From the NCBI RefSeq assembly GCF_025790165.1, contig NZ_CP094970.1, positions 682,001-746,000 on the forward strand: a stretch of DNA of 64,000 nucleotides, in the 5' to 3' direction. Source of the DNA: Solicola gregarius (lineage in GTDB: Bacteria; Actinomycetota; Actinomycetes; Propionibacteriales; Nocardioidaceae). The notes beneath the pieces are model-generated. The model had not been told where the DNA came from. It saw only the letters and a list, made by a program, of their open reading frames with translations, and did no database searches. Shown one piece after another: positions 7,677 through 16,095 of the stretch (position 1 is the first letter of the stretch; every line of letters starts with the position of its first letter). Both the position numbers and the translations under genes were made by a program.

Positions 7677-8849
7677 TCAGTAGGACGGTTGGGACGGGTC
7701 GATCTGGTTGACCCAGGCGACCACACCGCCGCCGACGTGCACCGCGTCGTCGAACCCGGCGCCCTTGAGCACCACGAGGCACTCGGCCGACCGCGCACCC
7801 GACTTGCAGTGCAGCACCACCTGCTTGTCCTGCGGCAGCTGCTCCAGCGCGTTGCCGCTGAGGAACTCGCCCTTCGGGATCAGCACCGCACCGGGGATGC
7901 TGTTGATCTCGTACTCGTTCGGCTCGCGCACGTCGACCAGCATGAAGTCGCGCGTACCCTCGCCGCGCTCCTTGAGCATCGAGTCGAGCTGCGTCACCGA
8001 GATGGTCGACCCGGCCGCGGCCTCCGCCGCCTCGTCGCTGACCGCGCCGCAGAACGCCTCGTAGTCGATCAGCTCCGTGATGGGCTCGCCGTTGGGGTCC
8101 TTGCGGATGTTCAGGGTGTTGTACGACATCTCGAGCGCGTCGTACACCATCAGCCGGCCGATGAGCGGCTCTCCGATGCCCGTGATCAGCTTGATCGCTT
8201 CGGTCACCATCACCGACCCGATCGACGCGCAGAGTACGCCGAGCACGCCACCCTCCGCGCACGACGGCACCATACCGGGCGGCGGCGCCTCGGGGTAGAG
8301 ATCGCGGTACTGCGGGCCGTGCTCGGCCCAGAACACGCTGACCTGGCCCTCGAAGCGGTAGATCGAACCCCACACGTACGGCTTGCCGGTCAGCACCGCG
8401 GCATCGTTGACGAGGTAGCGGGTGGCGAAGTTGTCGGTGCCGTCGAGGATGAGGTCGTACTGCGCGAAGATGTCGAGCGCGTTGTCGTTCTCGAGACGCT
8501 CCGAGTGCAGCACCACGTTCACGTACGGGTTGACCTCGAGGATCGACTCCTTCGCCGACTCGCCCTTGTGCTTGCCGATGTCGCTCTGGCCGTGGATCAC
8601 CTGGCGCTGCAGGTTCGACTCGTCGACCTCGTCGAACTCGACGATGCCGAGCGTGCCGACGCCCGCGGCGGCGAGATAGAGCAGCGCCGGGCTGCCGAGG
8701 CCACCGGCCCCGATGACCAGGACCTTCGCGTTCTTCAGCCGCTTCTGGCCGGTCATACCGACGTCGGGGATGATCAGGTGCCGGCTGTAGCGGCGAACCT
8801 CGTCGATGGTGAGCTCCGGTGCGGGCTCAACGAGCGGCGGTAGTGCCAC
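7677..8849 (-). CDS. moeZ: Adenylyltransferase/sulfurtransferase MoeZ
   Basis: The product is 390 aa, close to M. tuberculosis MoeZ. Start GTG 8849 is chosen because AGGAG lies 5-6 bp upstream; the frame stays open further upstream. Residues 1-260 form the ThiF/MoeB E1-like domain with the nucleotide loop GAGGLGS at 48-53, FDEVDESNLQRQ and DGTDNFATRYLVND. The C-terminal rhodanese domain has its persulfide cysteine in HCKSGARS (Cys 348). The enzyme adenylates the C-terminal Gly-Gly of sulfur carriers (MoaD, ThiS, CysO) and loads sulfur, serving molybdopterin, thiamine or cysteine synthesis. A molybdoenzyme gene occurs at 26.4 kb. The order moeZ / TetR / DUF3107 / ferritin-like / helicase is conserved in actinobacteria. 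Confidence 0.95.
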   Translation of the reverse strand: MALPPLVEPAPELTIDEVRRYSRHLIIPDVGMTGQKRLKNAKVLVIGAGGLGSPALLYLAAAGVGTLGIVEFDEVDESNLQRQVIHGQSDIGKHKGESAKESILEVNPYVNVVLHSERLENDNALDIFAQYDLILDGTDNFATRYLVNDAAVLTGKPYVWGSIYRFEGQVSVFWAEHGPQYRDLYPEAPPPGMVPSCAEGGVLGVLCASIGSVMVTEAIKLITGIGEPLIGRLMVYDALEMSYNTLNIRKDPNGEPITELIDYEAFCGAVSDEAAEAAAGSTISVTQLDSMLKERGEGTRDFMLVDVREPNEYEINSIPGAVLIPKGEFLSGNALEQLPQDKQVVLHCKSGARSAECLVVLKGAGFDDAVHVGGGVVAWVNQIDPSQPSY

Positions 8850-9094
8850 GATGACTCCTCTTGGCTTCTCTGGCGCCAGTTCTTGAAAGCGCTCCATCCG
8901 AACAACACCGATGCGGCTGCGGGTTGTTCCCCGGTCCCGTTCGTCGTCGGAACAACTCCATGGTGGCAGCCGCACGCGCAGCCCCTCGCCGCCGTCCAGA
9001 TGCTGGCACGGCATGCGGCAGCCGTCGTACGCGCGAACCGCCCCGGTAGGATCGCACGCGGAGTGACGGGGAGAGCGCGCTGAGAGGATCGAAC

Positions 9095-9730
9095 ATGGCT
9101 GAGGCGTCCACCAGCGATCGGCCGCGTGGGGGCAGGCTGCCGCGCAGCGCACGCCGTACGCAGCTGCTCGGGGCGGCCCTCGACGTCTTCGTCGAGCGCG
9201 GCTACCACGCGGCGTCGATGGACGACATCGCCGACGAGGCAGGGGTTTCCAAGCCCGTGCTCTACCAGCACTTCCCGAGCAAGCTGGAGCTGTACCTCGC
9301 GCTGCTCGACAGCAGCGTCGACACGATCGTCGCCGGCGTCGACGACGCGCTGGCGGCGACCGAGGACAACAAGGCGCGCATGCAGGCGACCGTCGACGTG
9401 CTGTACAGCTACGTCTCGACGTCCGAGGCCGCGTTCCGGCTGGTGTTCGAGTCCGACCTGACCAGCGATCCGGGCGTACGCGCGCGGATCGACCGGATGA
9501 CCTCCGAGACCGCCCGTGCGGTGGCGACCGTCATCCGCGGGGACACCGGCCTGTCGACGGTGGCCTCGGAGCTGCTCGCGGTCAGCCTGGTCGGGATGGC
9601 CCAGATCGGGGCCCGCTACTGGCTCGACAATGCACGTACGTTGAGTAAGGACGAAGCCGTCGATCTCGTCAGCCGGCTCGGCTGGCGCGGAATCAGCGGC
9701 ATCCCGCTCACCGACGACGCGAGCTCCTGA
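9095..9730 (+). CDS. TetR-family regulator
   Basis: The product is 211 aa. The N-terminal helix-turn-helix runs from ARRTQLLGAALDVFVERGYHA through MDDIADEAGVSKPVLYQHF to PSKLELYLAL. It is followed by an all-helical ligand/dimer domain with YLDNARTLSKDEA-like ending (YWLDNARTLSKDEA). It lies divergent from moeZ (245-bp gap with no supported gene) and 49 bp before the DUF3107 gene. It is the syntenic equivalent of M. tuberculosis Rv3208. The ligand and regulon are unknown. Confidence 0.92.
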   Translation: MAEASTSDRPRGGRLPRSARRTQLLGAALDVFVERGYHAASMDDIADEAGVSKPVLYQHFPSKLELYLALLDSSVDTIVAGVDDALAATEDNKARMQATVDVLYSYVSTSEAAFRLVFESDLTSDPGVRARIDRMTSETARAVATVIRGDTGLSTVASELLAVSLVGMAQIGARYWLDNARTLSKDEAVDLVSRLGWRGISGIPLTDDASS

Positions 9731-9779
9731 GCCGCGTCAGCGGGTCAGCCATCAACCCACGCAGAGAGGTAGACACATT

Positions 9780-10001
9780 GTGGAGGTAAGGATCGGGGTC
9801 CAGCATGCCCCGCGCGAGATCACCATCGACGCGGCACAGAGTCGCGACGAGGTGCTCGCCGCCGTACGAGCGGCCACGAGCGGAGACGAGCTGCTCGAGC
9901 TGAGCGATGATCGCGGTCGCGTCGTCGCCATCCCGATCGCGCGCATCGCGTACATCGAGTTCGACGCCGAGGACGGCCGCCGGGTCGGCTTCGGCGAGTA
10001 A
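9780..10001 (+). CDS. DUF3107 small protein (TB9.4-like)
   Basis: The product is 73 aa from GTG 9780, with GAGAGG about 10 bp upstream. The sequence MEVRIGVQHAPREITID and IPIARIAYIEF matches the short actinobacterial family DUF3107 (Rv3208A/TB9.4 in mycobacteria). It is soluble and of unknown function. It sits between the TetR gene and the ferritin-like gene exactly as in mycobacteria, which supports both assignments. It terminates at a 38-bp inverted repeat. Confidence 0.92.
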   Translation: MEVRIGVQHAPREITIDAAQSRDEVLAAVRAATSGDELLELSDDRGRVVAIPIARIAYIEFDAEDGRRVGFGE

Positions 10002-10008
10002 CCACAAA

Positions 10009-10096
10009 CGCTGAGACGTCACTCCCGCACCACTGAGTCGTCACCTTCGCACGGCCAGAGGTGACGACTCAGTGGTGCGGGAGTGACGTCTCAGCG
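10009..10096. terminator. Perfect 38-bp inverted repeat between convergent genes
   Basis: Positions 10009-10046 are exactly complementary to 10059-10096, with a 12-nt loop. The repeat starts 8 bp after the DUF3107 stop and ends 15 bp before the opposing stop. There is no T-run. Bidirectional terminator by position; the stem is unusually long. Confidence 0.7.
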
Positions 10097-10110
10097 CTCT
10101 TGGATGGGGG

Positions 10111-10833
10111 TCAGCTGGCGAGGCCGAGGCTGGCCATCCGCTTGGCGTGGTTCTCGGTGAGCCGGGCGAACATCCGGCCGATCCCGGCGAGGTCCATCCC
10201 CGGCCGGTCGGCGCCGCCGACGAGCACCGCGGTCAGCCCGTCGTGCTCCGCGGCGACCAGCTGCGCCTGGCTCAGCGCCTCGCCCATCAGCCGCCGCCCC
10301 CACAACGCGAGCCGGCCGCCGCTGCGCGGCTCGGCCTCGATCGCGGTACGTACCCGCTCGACGGCGAACTCCGACTGCCCCGAGTCGGCCAGCGCCGACA
10401 TGATCAGCTCGCGGGTGTCCGGGTCGAGGTACGTCGCGATCTCGCGGTAGAAGTCGGCCGCCAGGCCGTCACCGACGTACGCCTTGACCAGGCTCTCCAA
10501 CCAGTCCGACGGCGCGGTGTTGCGATGGAACCGCTCGAACGACTCCTCGAACGGCTCCATCGCCGCGTACGGGTCGGCGCCGAGCTCGACGAGCCGGTCG
10601 CGAAGCGAGACGTAGTGCCCGAACTCGACGGTCGCCATCGAGCTCAGCTCGGCCTTGTCGGCCATGGTCGGCGCCATCTTCGCATCCTCGGCGAGCCGCT
10701 CGAACGCCGTTATCTCACCGAGCGCCAGCACGCCCAGCAGCTCGACGACACCGGTGCGGTACGTCGGGTCGGAGAACGCCGAGATGGGCGACTTCGCGGG
10801 TTCGGCGGCGGGCTCTTGCGGGTCATCTGCCAT
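10111..10833 (-). CDS. Ferritin-like-fold protein (Rv3210c homolog)
   Basis: The product is 240 aa from ATG 10833. It is predominantly helical. The first helix pair LLGVLALGEITAFERLAEDA and MATVEFGHYVSLRDRLVE carries the Glu/His pattern of ferritin-like di-iron folds (E in GEITAFE, E and H in VEFGHY). A second bundle lies around FYREIATYLDPDTRELIMSAL. No catalytic activity is established for this actinobacterial family. It is divergent from the DEAD-box helicase gene as in mycobacteria. Confidence 0.85.
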   Translation of the reverse strand: MADDPQEPAAEPAKSPISAFSDPTYRTGVVELLGVLALGEITAFERLAEDAKMAPTMADKAELSSMATVEFGHYVSLRDRLVELGADPYAAMEPFEESFERFHRNTAPSDWLESLVKAYVGDGLAADFYREIATYLDPDTRELIMSALADSGQSEFAVERVRTAIEAEPRSGGRLALWGRRLMGEALSQAQLVAAEHDGLTAVLVGGADRPGMDLAGIGRMFARLTENHAKRMASLGLAS

Positions 10834-10927
10834 GTGCGCAGCGTAGCCACTGTCCGCACCGATACACTGCAACGGACCCATCGTCAATGAAATCGAGAAA
10901 ACCCTGACCACCTTCTCTGACCTAGGC

Positions 10928-12385
10928 GTGCTTCCCGAGATCGCCGACTCGCTGTCCGAGGTCGGTATCACGACTCCATTTCCGATCCAGGAGATGACGC
11001 TGTCGATCGCACTTCTCGGCACCGACCTGATCGGCCAGGCCCGTACCGGCACCGGGAAGACCCTCGCCTTCGGTATCCCAGTTGTCCAGCGCACCGTTGC
11101 GCCGCACGACCCCGACTACGACGAGCTCGTCGCCCCCGGGCGCGCGCAGGCACTCGTCATCGCGCCGACGCGCGAGCTCGCTATACAGGTCTCGGGCGAC
11201 CTCTCGACCGCAAGCAAGAAGCGCGGCCTGCGCGTCCTGACGGTTTACGGCGGCGTGCCCTACGAGCCCCAGCTCGAGATGCTGCAGTCGGGTGTCGACA
11301 TCGTCATCGGTACGCCCGGCCGGTTGCTCGACCTCGCGAACCGCAGGTCGCTCGACCTCAGCCACGTCAAGTCGCTCGTCCTCGACGAGGCCGACGAGAT
11401 GCTCGACCTCGGCTTCCTGCCCGACGTCGAGAAACTGATCGCCAAGACGCCCGAGCTGCGCCAGACGATGCTGTTCTCGGCCACCATGCCGAGTGCGATC
11501 GTGTCGCTCGCGCGTACCCATATGCGCCACCCGGTCAACATCCGGGCCGAGTCGTCGGCCGACAGCCAGACGGTTCCGGCGACCGCGCAGTTCGTCTACC
11601 GCACGCACGATCTCGACAAGCCCGAGGTCGTCGCCCGGATCCTGCAGGCAGAGGACCGGTCCCGGGTGATCATCTTCACCCGTACGAAGCGGGCGGCCCA
11701 GCGTGTCGCCGACGACCTGACCGAGCGCGGCTTCCCGACCTCGCCCCTGCACGGCGACATGGCACAGGTCTCGCGCGAGAAGGCCCTCAAGCGCTTCCGG
11801 GAAGGCACCGTCGAGATCCTCGTCGCGACCGACGTCGCCGCCCGCGGCATCGACGTCGAGAGCGTCTCGCACGTGATCAACTACAGCTGTCCCGAGGACG
11901 AGAAGGTGTATCTCCACCGCATCGGCCGTACGGGCCGCGCCGGCGCGACGGGCATCGCCGTCACCCTGGTCGACTGGGCGGATCTCGCGCGCTGGAAGAC
12001 GATCAACACTGCGCACGACCTGCCGTTCGACGATCCGGTCGAGACGTACTCGACGTCGGAGATGCTGTACCACGACATGGGCATCCCGCCCGGCGCGACC
12101 GGACGGCTGAAGCCACCGGCCGCTCCGTCGGAGCCCTCCGGAGGCAAGTCCGCCGCCCGGCCGCCGCGCAAGCGGAGCGGTCGCGAGCGCACGCGTACTC
12201 GGGGCGGCAAGCCGGTCGATGCATCCAGTGCCGACGGCGCCGCGTCGCCGAACGCGACCGGTGATCAGGACTCCGGCGATGCCGGTGCGCGGCCGCGCCG
12301 CAGACGGCGTCGGCGCAGGCCCAACGCCGACAGCTCTACGAACGCGAGCAGCTCGTCGAGCGGATCCACCGAGTCGACGAGCTGA
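10928..12385 (+). CDS. DEAD-box ATP-dependent RNA helicase (RhlE/CshA-like)
   Basis: From GTG 10928 the product is 485 aa. Helicase motifs: Q motif FPIQ near 17-21, Walker A ARTGTGKT at 38-45, APTRELA, TPGRLLD, LDEADEML, FSAT, ATDVAARGIDV and HRIGRTGR. The C-terminal 90 residues are basic and disordered with an Arg-rich run. It unwinds RNA duplexes in RNA decay or ribosome assembly. The conserved Phe of the Q motif (in TFSDLGV) lies upstream of 10928. The frame stays open back to 10847 without ATG, GTG or TTG, so the true start is probably non-canonical (CTG 10904 or ATC 10880/10892). Confidence 0.95.
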   Translation: MLPEIADSLSEVGITTPFPIQEMTLSIALLGTDLIGQARTGTGKTLAFGIPVVQRTVAPHDPDYDELVAPGRAQALVIAPTRELAIQVSGDLSTASKKRGLRVLTVYGGVPYEPQLEMLQSGVDIVIGTPGRLLDLANRRSLDLSHVKSLVLDEADEMLDLGFLPDVEKLIAKTPELRQTMLFSATMPSAIVSLARTHMRHPVNIRAESSADSQTVPATAQFVYRTHDLDKPEVVARILQAEDRSRVIIFTRTKRAAQRVADDLTERGFPTSPLHGDMAQVSREKALKRFREGTVEILVATDVAARGIDVESVSHVINYSCPEDEKVYLHRIGRTGRAGATGIAVTLVDWADLARWKTINTAHDLPFDDPVETYSTSEMLYHDMGIPPGATGRLKPPAAPSEPSGGKSAARPPRKRSGRERTRTRGGKPVDASSADGAASPNATGDQDSGDAGARPRRRRRRRRPNADSSTNASSSSSGSTESTS

Positions 12386-12465
12386 GAGGTTAAGCGACAT
12401 CTCTCCCCGGCGGGCCGCCGGTGCACTACTCTGTGGCCCGGCTCGCAGGCCGCCGGAGGAGGGAC

Positions 12466-12771
12466 ATGCTCGAACATTCGTACTGGGTGCCGTACCTGTG
12501 CGTCGCGATCGCCTGGGGCATCGTCGGGCTCGCGCTGCTCGCGCACCGCGCCGGGTCGGCTCACCCGCCCGAGACGTTTCCGGCGGCGGCCGTGGGGTTC
12601 GTGGGCGCAGGCGCGGTGAGTGCACTCCTCGCGGCCGTGGCGTACTCACGCGACCGTAGCGACGGATTCCTGGCGATCTTCGTGCTGGCGGGTCTGCTGA
12701 CCCCCGTCATCGGCTGGGTCGCGACGCTGTTCGCGAACGAGGACGAGGACGAGGGCGCCGGCGAGGTCTGA
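12466..12771 (+). CDS. Small three-TM membrane protein, unknown function
   Basis: The product is 101 aa from ATG 12466, with GGAGG 6-10 bp upstream. Three hydrophobic segments are visible (about 8-26, 37-58, 67-88). An acidic tail FANEDEDEGAGEV follows. It stands 80 bp after the helicase and runs convergently into the L,D-transpeptidase gene, with only 8 bp between stops. No family recognised. Confidence 0.7.
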   Translation: MLEHSYWVPYLCVAIAWGIVGLALLAHRAGSAHPPETFPAAAVGFVGAGAVSALLAAVAYSRDRSDGFLAIFVLAGLLTPVIGWVATLFANEDEDEGAGEV

Positions 12772-12779
12772 GCCCGGCC

Positions 12780-13478
12780 TCAGGCCACGACGACGACCCT
12801 GGTGTCGATCGCCGCGAAGCGCCACATCCGTTTCGCATCGGGCCGGTGCTGGCGGATGCATCCCGCCGACCGTGGAGTGCCGAGCGCGGCGTACGACTGA
12901 ACCCGCCTGCCCGAGTGGTCGACCGGGATGTCGTGGAAGCCGATGGTGGAGTTCTTGCCGTGTGCGAAGCGCACGAAGTACTGCATGGTGCTGTGTCGGT
13001 CGAACCCGACCGCCCAGCGTGAGCGGGAGAACACGCGATAACGACCGGGCTTCAGGTTGTCCGAGCGACTGCCGGAGACCGGGTACGTCGAGCGAGCCTG
13101 ACCGTCGGGTCCGACGATCCATACCCGCTGCGCCGACATGTCGAAGACGACCCGGCGCCCGCTGCCCGAACGGGCGGGGATCTCGGCACGAGCGGGACGC
13201 CGGTCCGCGTCCGCCGCATCGAGCGCACGACGGACCCTGGTGTGCAGCGCGGCGAGGCCACGGAACAGCGGAGGCGACGCGGTGTCGTCGCGATCGTCGC
13301 GATCGTCTGCCTGCGCCCCCGACAGGGCCCCTTCACCGGGATCGATCGCCGCAACGCCGACCATGCAGGTCGTCAGCATGGCCGCCAGCAGCATCCCGGC
13401 ACGCGCGCCGTGCACGATGGTCCGGCGCCAACCGCGCGGTACGCGACGGCGCGACGACGGACGGCGATGGCTGGCCAT
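12780..13478 (-). CDS. Secreted L,D-transpeptidase-type (YkuD) protein
   Basis: The product is 232 aa. An Arg-rich N-terminus (RRRVPRGWRR) precedes a hydrophobic segment (about 27-45), acting as signal anchor or signal peptide, then an acidic linker (DDRDDRDD). The YkuD domain has IGFHDIPV (conserved His) and GTPRSAGCIRQ with the nucleophile Cys 207. The usual HGC is AGC here, a variant also found in other actinobacterial members. These enzymes make 3-3 cross-links in peptidoglycan or attach proteins to it, outside the membrane. The start codon lies about 10 bp from a MITE-like element, which may carry its promoter. Confidence 0.85.
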   Translation of the reverse strand: MASHRRPSSRRRVPRGWRRTIVHGARAGMLLAAMLTTCMVGVAAIDPGEGALSGAQADDRDDRDDTASPPLFRGLAALHTRVRRALDAADADRRPARAEIPARSGSGRRVVFDMSAQRVWIVGPDGQARSTYPVSGSRSDNLKPGRYRVFSRSRWAVGFDRHSTMQYFVRFAHGKNSTIGFHDIPVDHSGRRVQSYAALGTPRSAGCIRQHRPDAKRMWRFAAIDTRVVVVA

Positions 13479-13487
13479 GCCCCCATG

Positions 13488-13655
13488 CTAGTGCCCTGCG
13501 TTTGAAATGGCTTTACGGAAGGCGTCGTTCAGGTGGATGCATCCGCAAGGACGAGGAGGACAGTCATAATCGGTCCTATTTCCGACGACGAGGACGCCGC
13601 GGGGCGCCGCCTGGGCGACGAAAGACGTCAAGGTATTTCGAACGCAGGGCACTAG
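13488..13655. mobile_element. MITE-like element with 21-bp terminal inverted repeats
   Basis: Positions 13488-13508 and 13635-13655 are inverted repeats (20/21 identical, beginning CTAGTGCCCTGCGTT). They enclose 126 bp with no supported gene. The inner part is less GC-rich than the surroundings. The element lies between two same-strand genes. The outermost TA may be the target duplication. Size and structure suggest a non-autonomous transposable element; no transposase is present in the window. Confidence 0.5.
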
Positions 13656-13701
13656 TCCGGCAGCGGTCGTACCGGCCGATCGCGGGGCGACTGCGCGTCG
13701 C

Positions 13702-14472
13702 TCAGGGCGACGGCTGCGCGGCCCGATCGAGGCCGGCCGCGACCTCGCGGTACGCGGCCGCGCCCCGATGCGACGTGGAGGTGCCGAGGATCGAGCGCCC
13801 GAGCGCGGGCGCCTCGGCGAACCGGATCGTCTTCGGTATCGGCGGTCCGAGCACCGCGAGGTCGTACGTCTCGCTGATCGTGTCGAGCACTGCCTTCGCA
13901 TGCTTGGTTCGACCGTCGTACAACGTCGGCAGCAGCCCGAGTACGCCGAGCCGCGGGTTGGTGAACTGGCGTACGTCGTGCACCGTATCGAGCAGCTGAC
14001 CGACGCCTCGATGCGACAGCGTCTCGCACTGCAAAGGGATCAGTACCTCGTCGGCGGCCGAGAGCGCGCCGACCGTGAGGAGTCCGAGCGACGGCGGGCA
14101 GTCCAGCAGCACCCAGTCGTAGTCGGCAGCGAACCCGTCGAGTGCCCTGCGGACCGCGTGCTCGCGGCCGGTACGCGTGAGCAGCGCCGCTTCGGCGGCG
14201 GCGAGCTCGATGGTGGCGGGGAGCAGGTCGACGCCCTCGTCAGTGCACACGCAGACGTCGGACGGCTCCCGCTCGCGTACGAGAACCTGGTGGATCGAGA
14301 CGTCGAGATCCTCGGGGTCGATGCCCAGCGAGAACGTCAGGCACGCCTGCGGGTCGAGGTCGACGAGCAGGACGCGCCTGCCGAGCTCGCGCAATGCCAC
14401 TCCGAGCGACGCGACCGTCGTCGTCTTCGCGACGCCACCCTTCTGGTTCGCGACCGCCAGCGTCCGAGTCAT
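13702..14472 (-). CDS. ParA-family ATPase
   Basis: The product is 256 aa. Deviant Walker A KGGVAKTTT at residues 11-19, LLVDLDPQACLTFSLG, Walker B-like WVLLDCPPSLGLLT, and the ParA-type LIPLQCETLSHRGVGQL. It lacks an N-terminal DNA-binding extension, like Soj/MinD-type orphan ParAs. The partner ParB is not adjacent. It is the syntenic equivalent of M. tuberculosis Rv3213c. Likely a membrane- or nucleoid-associated positioning ATPase; its cargo is unknown. It is divergent (116 bp) from the array of two-TM proteins. Confidence 0.9.
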   Translation of the reverse strand: MTRTLAVANQKGGVAKTTTVASLGVALRELGRRVLLVDLDPQACLTFSLGIDPEDLDVSIHQVLVREREPSDVCVCTDEGVDLLPATIELAAAEAALLTRTGREHAVRRALDGFAADYDWVLLDCPPSLGLLTVGALSAADEVLIPLQCETLSHRGVGQLLDTVHDVRQFTNPRLGVLGLLPTLYDGRTKHAKAVLDTISETYDLAVLGPPIPKTIRFAEAPALGRSILGTSTSHRGAAAYREVAAGLDRAAQPSP

Positions 14473-14588
14473 CGCCCCATTGTGCCCGAGCCGCGTCGAC
14501 GCCGCGGCCCTGTGTCAGCGATCTGACAGTGGATCGACAGCCGCACCGGCGACGATTCGGAATACGAGGCGAAGGGGTGCATACGACC

Positions 14589-15104
14589 ATGAGCGAACAA
14601 TCGACCGAGCAGCAACCACCAGGGCCGCCGGCGGGCCTTTCCGACAAGGGCTTCTTGATCTGCCAGTGGGTACTCGGCGGCGCATGCGCCATCGCCGTGA
14701 TCATCGCGGTCGTGCTCTCGGTAGCCCAACCGTCGCTGACCTACAAGTCGATCCCGCCGGACTTCGAGGAAGAGGTCACGGTGAAGTGCTCCACCAGCGG
14801 AGCGGTGGTGGACCGTCCGCAGCTGGCCGACCCCGCCAGCATGCCGCTCAACTACGAGATCGCCGACGGCAACGATGTCTTCGATGCCTGGCAGGAGTAC
14901 GAGGCCAAGCAGCAGGCCGCGAACAGCGACGTGTTCGCCGCATCACGGGGCATCAACTCCGACTGTGCCCGCGCCGACACGGCGCGCCTGCGCCACACCG
15001 TATGGGTACTGGCACTGGGCGTCACCCTGGCGATCGGCTTCGCCTGGCTCTCGATCGCGCGATCGCGGAACAATGAACCACCCGAGCTCGACGGGGATCA
15101 ATAG
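14589..15104 (+). CDS. Two-TM protein with extracytoplasmic Cys-pair domain, paralog 1 of 4
   Basis: The product is 171 aa from ATG 14589 (GAAGGGG upstream). A Pro/Gln-rich N-terminus is followed by TM1 (about 24-45, QWVLGGACAIAVIIAVVLSV), then SLTY and a roughly 75-residue outer domain with VTVKC and RGINSDCARAD, then TM2 (about 138-157). The two cysteines can form a disulfide. The same order TM1-SLTY-V.V.C-RGIN.DCA-TM2 recurs in the following three genes. I recognise no named family. Confidence 0.75.
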   Translation: MSEQSTEQQPPGPPAGLSDKGFLICQWVLGGACAIAVIIAVVLSVAQPSLTYKSIPPDFEEEVTVKCSTSGAVVDRPQLADPASMPLNYEIADGNDVFDAWQEYEAKQQAANSDVFAASRGINSDCARADTARLRHTVWVLALGVTLAIGFAWLSIARSRNNEPPELDGDQ

Positions 15105-15151
15105 GATGCGCGTGGCGATTCCGCCACCGCTGGCAAAGATCCGGAGCTGAT

Positions 15152-15622
15152 GTGCCCGAACGTCCGAGCATCGCGTCCATGTCGACCATCGTGCGAAGCG
15201 GCCTCGCCGCGCTGAGTGGCGTCCTGGCGTGCATCGCCATCGCCCTGACGCTCAACGATCCGGAGCTCACCTACTCCTCGGACATCACCGAGGAGGCACG
15301 AGAAATCCAGGTCAGGTGCGTCGACGACGTGTCGGACGGCTCGTCCGAGCGTACGGGTGCCATCGCCGACGCGCCGCTCCTCGACGCCGGTGAGTTCGTA
15401 CGTGGGCGCTATGAGGTGACCCGAGGCGAGGACTCGCTCGACCGTGTGACCGAGGACGCGAGCGAGCGGAAGGCCGATCCCGATCAGGTTTACCGCGGCA
15501 TCAATGCCGACTGCGCGGCCGCCCGTTCGGATCGGACGAACGTGGCGGTACGGGTACTGGGCGGCGCGATCGTCGTCGCGCTCCTGGCACTCCTGACACC
15601 CGTTCTCCTACGCCGCGAATGA
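15152..15622 (+). CDS. Two-TM protein, paralog 2 of 4
   Basis: The product is 156 aa from GTG 15152, with GGAG 6 bp upstream. It has TM1 (about 18-33), ELTYSSD, IQVRC, YEVTRGEDSLD, YRGINADCAAARS and TM2 (about 134-152). It is the closest in spacing to paralogs 1 and 4. The stop overlaps the start of the next gene (ATGA), so it is translationally coupled. Function unknown. Confidence 0.72.
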   Translation: MPERPSIASMSTIVRSGLAALSGVLACIAIALTLNDPELTYSSDITEEAREIQVRCVDDVSDGSSERTGAIADAPLLDAGEFVRGRYEVTRGEDSLDRVTEDASERKADPDQVYRGINADCAAARSDRTNVAVRVLGGAIVVALLALLTPVLLRRE

Positions 15623-16095
15623 CAACCGACCCGAGCGGAGCAAGGTCCACGATGCGAGTGATGTTCATAGTCGGGATGCGGCTGCTGGCCGCTCTCGCGG
15701 TGGTCGTGTTCGGCGTCCTCGCGATCAACCGGTCGTCGGCGGACGTGACGTTCACGTTCCCGGCCGCGGACACCGCGGGCCTGACCCACGATGTGGAGTT
15801 CAGGTGCGGCACGGCGCCGACGAGCTTCGAGGTGTCCGGCGGGGGTGTCCAGCTCGACGGCGACGAAGCGTACAACGACTGGGCACTCGCCATCGCCAAG
15901 GAAACCGCCCAGGCTCCCGATACCTCCGAGGTCGAGATCGCCGCCTGCGAGGCCGCCCGCGACGACCGCATCGTCACGCTGGTCTGGCTGGTCGCGGGCG
16001 CGCTCGCGGCCGGCATGGTCCTCCTCGCATTCGCCTTCGTCCCCACCCGTGGCGGCCGTCGCAGAGATCACCAGGAGCTGACCGATGGACGATGA
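15619..16095 (+). CDS. Two-TM protein, paralog 3 of 4 (divergent member)
   Basis: The product is 158 aa from ATG 15619; ATG 15652 is a possible shorter start. TM1 is at about 19-36; the outer part has VEFRC and IAACEAARDDR in place of the RGIN.DCA motif. TM2 (about 122-142) is followed by a basic-acidic tail. It keeps both cysteines but has lost RGIN, the most divergent of the four. It overlaps the next gene by 11 bp. Confidence 0.7.
   Translation: MTTDPSGARSTMRVMFIVGMRLLAALAVVVFGVLAINRSSADVTFTFPAADTAGLTHDVEFRCGTAPTSFEVSGGGVQLDGDEAYNDWALAIAKETAQAPDTSEVEIAACEAARDDRIVTLVWLVAGALAAGMVLLAFAFVPTRGGRRRDHQELTDGR

Noticed and set aside
7137-8843. 568-codon plus-strand frame opposite moeZ and ATL
   Set aside because: It crosses the 88-bp palindrome and is antisense to two well-defined genes; its composition is typical of a shadow frame.
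8861-9083. Small open frames between moeZ and the TetR gene
   Set aside because: No recognisable start context, family or codon pattern. The mycobacterial DUF3152 gene of this position is not present.
12386-12440. CCGGCGG-G-CCGCCGG as a terminator of the helicase gene
   Set aside because: Single-base spacer cannot form a hairpin loop without losing most of the stem; only a weak structure remains.
13488-13655. CRISPR or intact insertion sequence at the inverted repeats
   Set aside because: Only two inverted termini and no direct repeats, spacers or transposase; described as MITE-like instead.
13702-14472. Replication/partition origin because of the ParA gene
   Set aside because: No ParB gene, parS-like 16-mer or DnaA box cluster is seen nearby; orphan ParA genes are common at this syntenic position.
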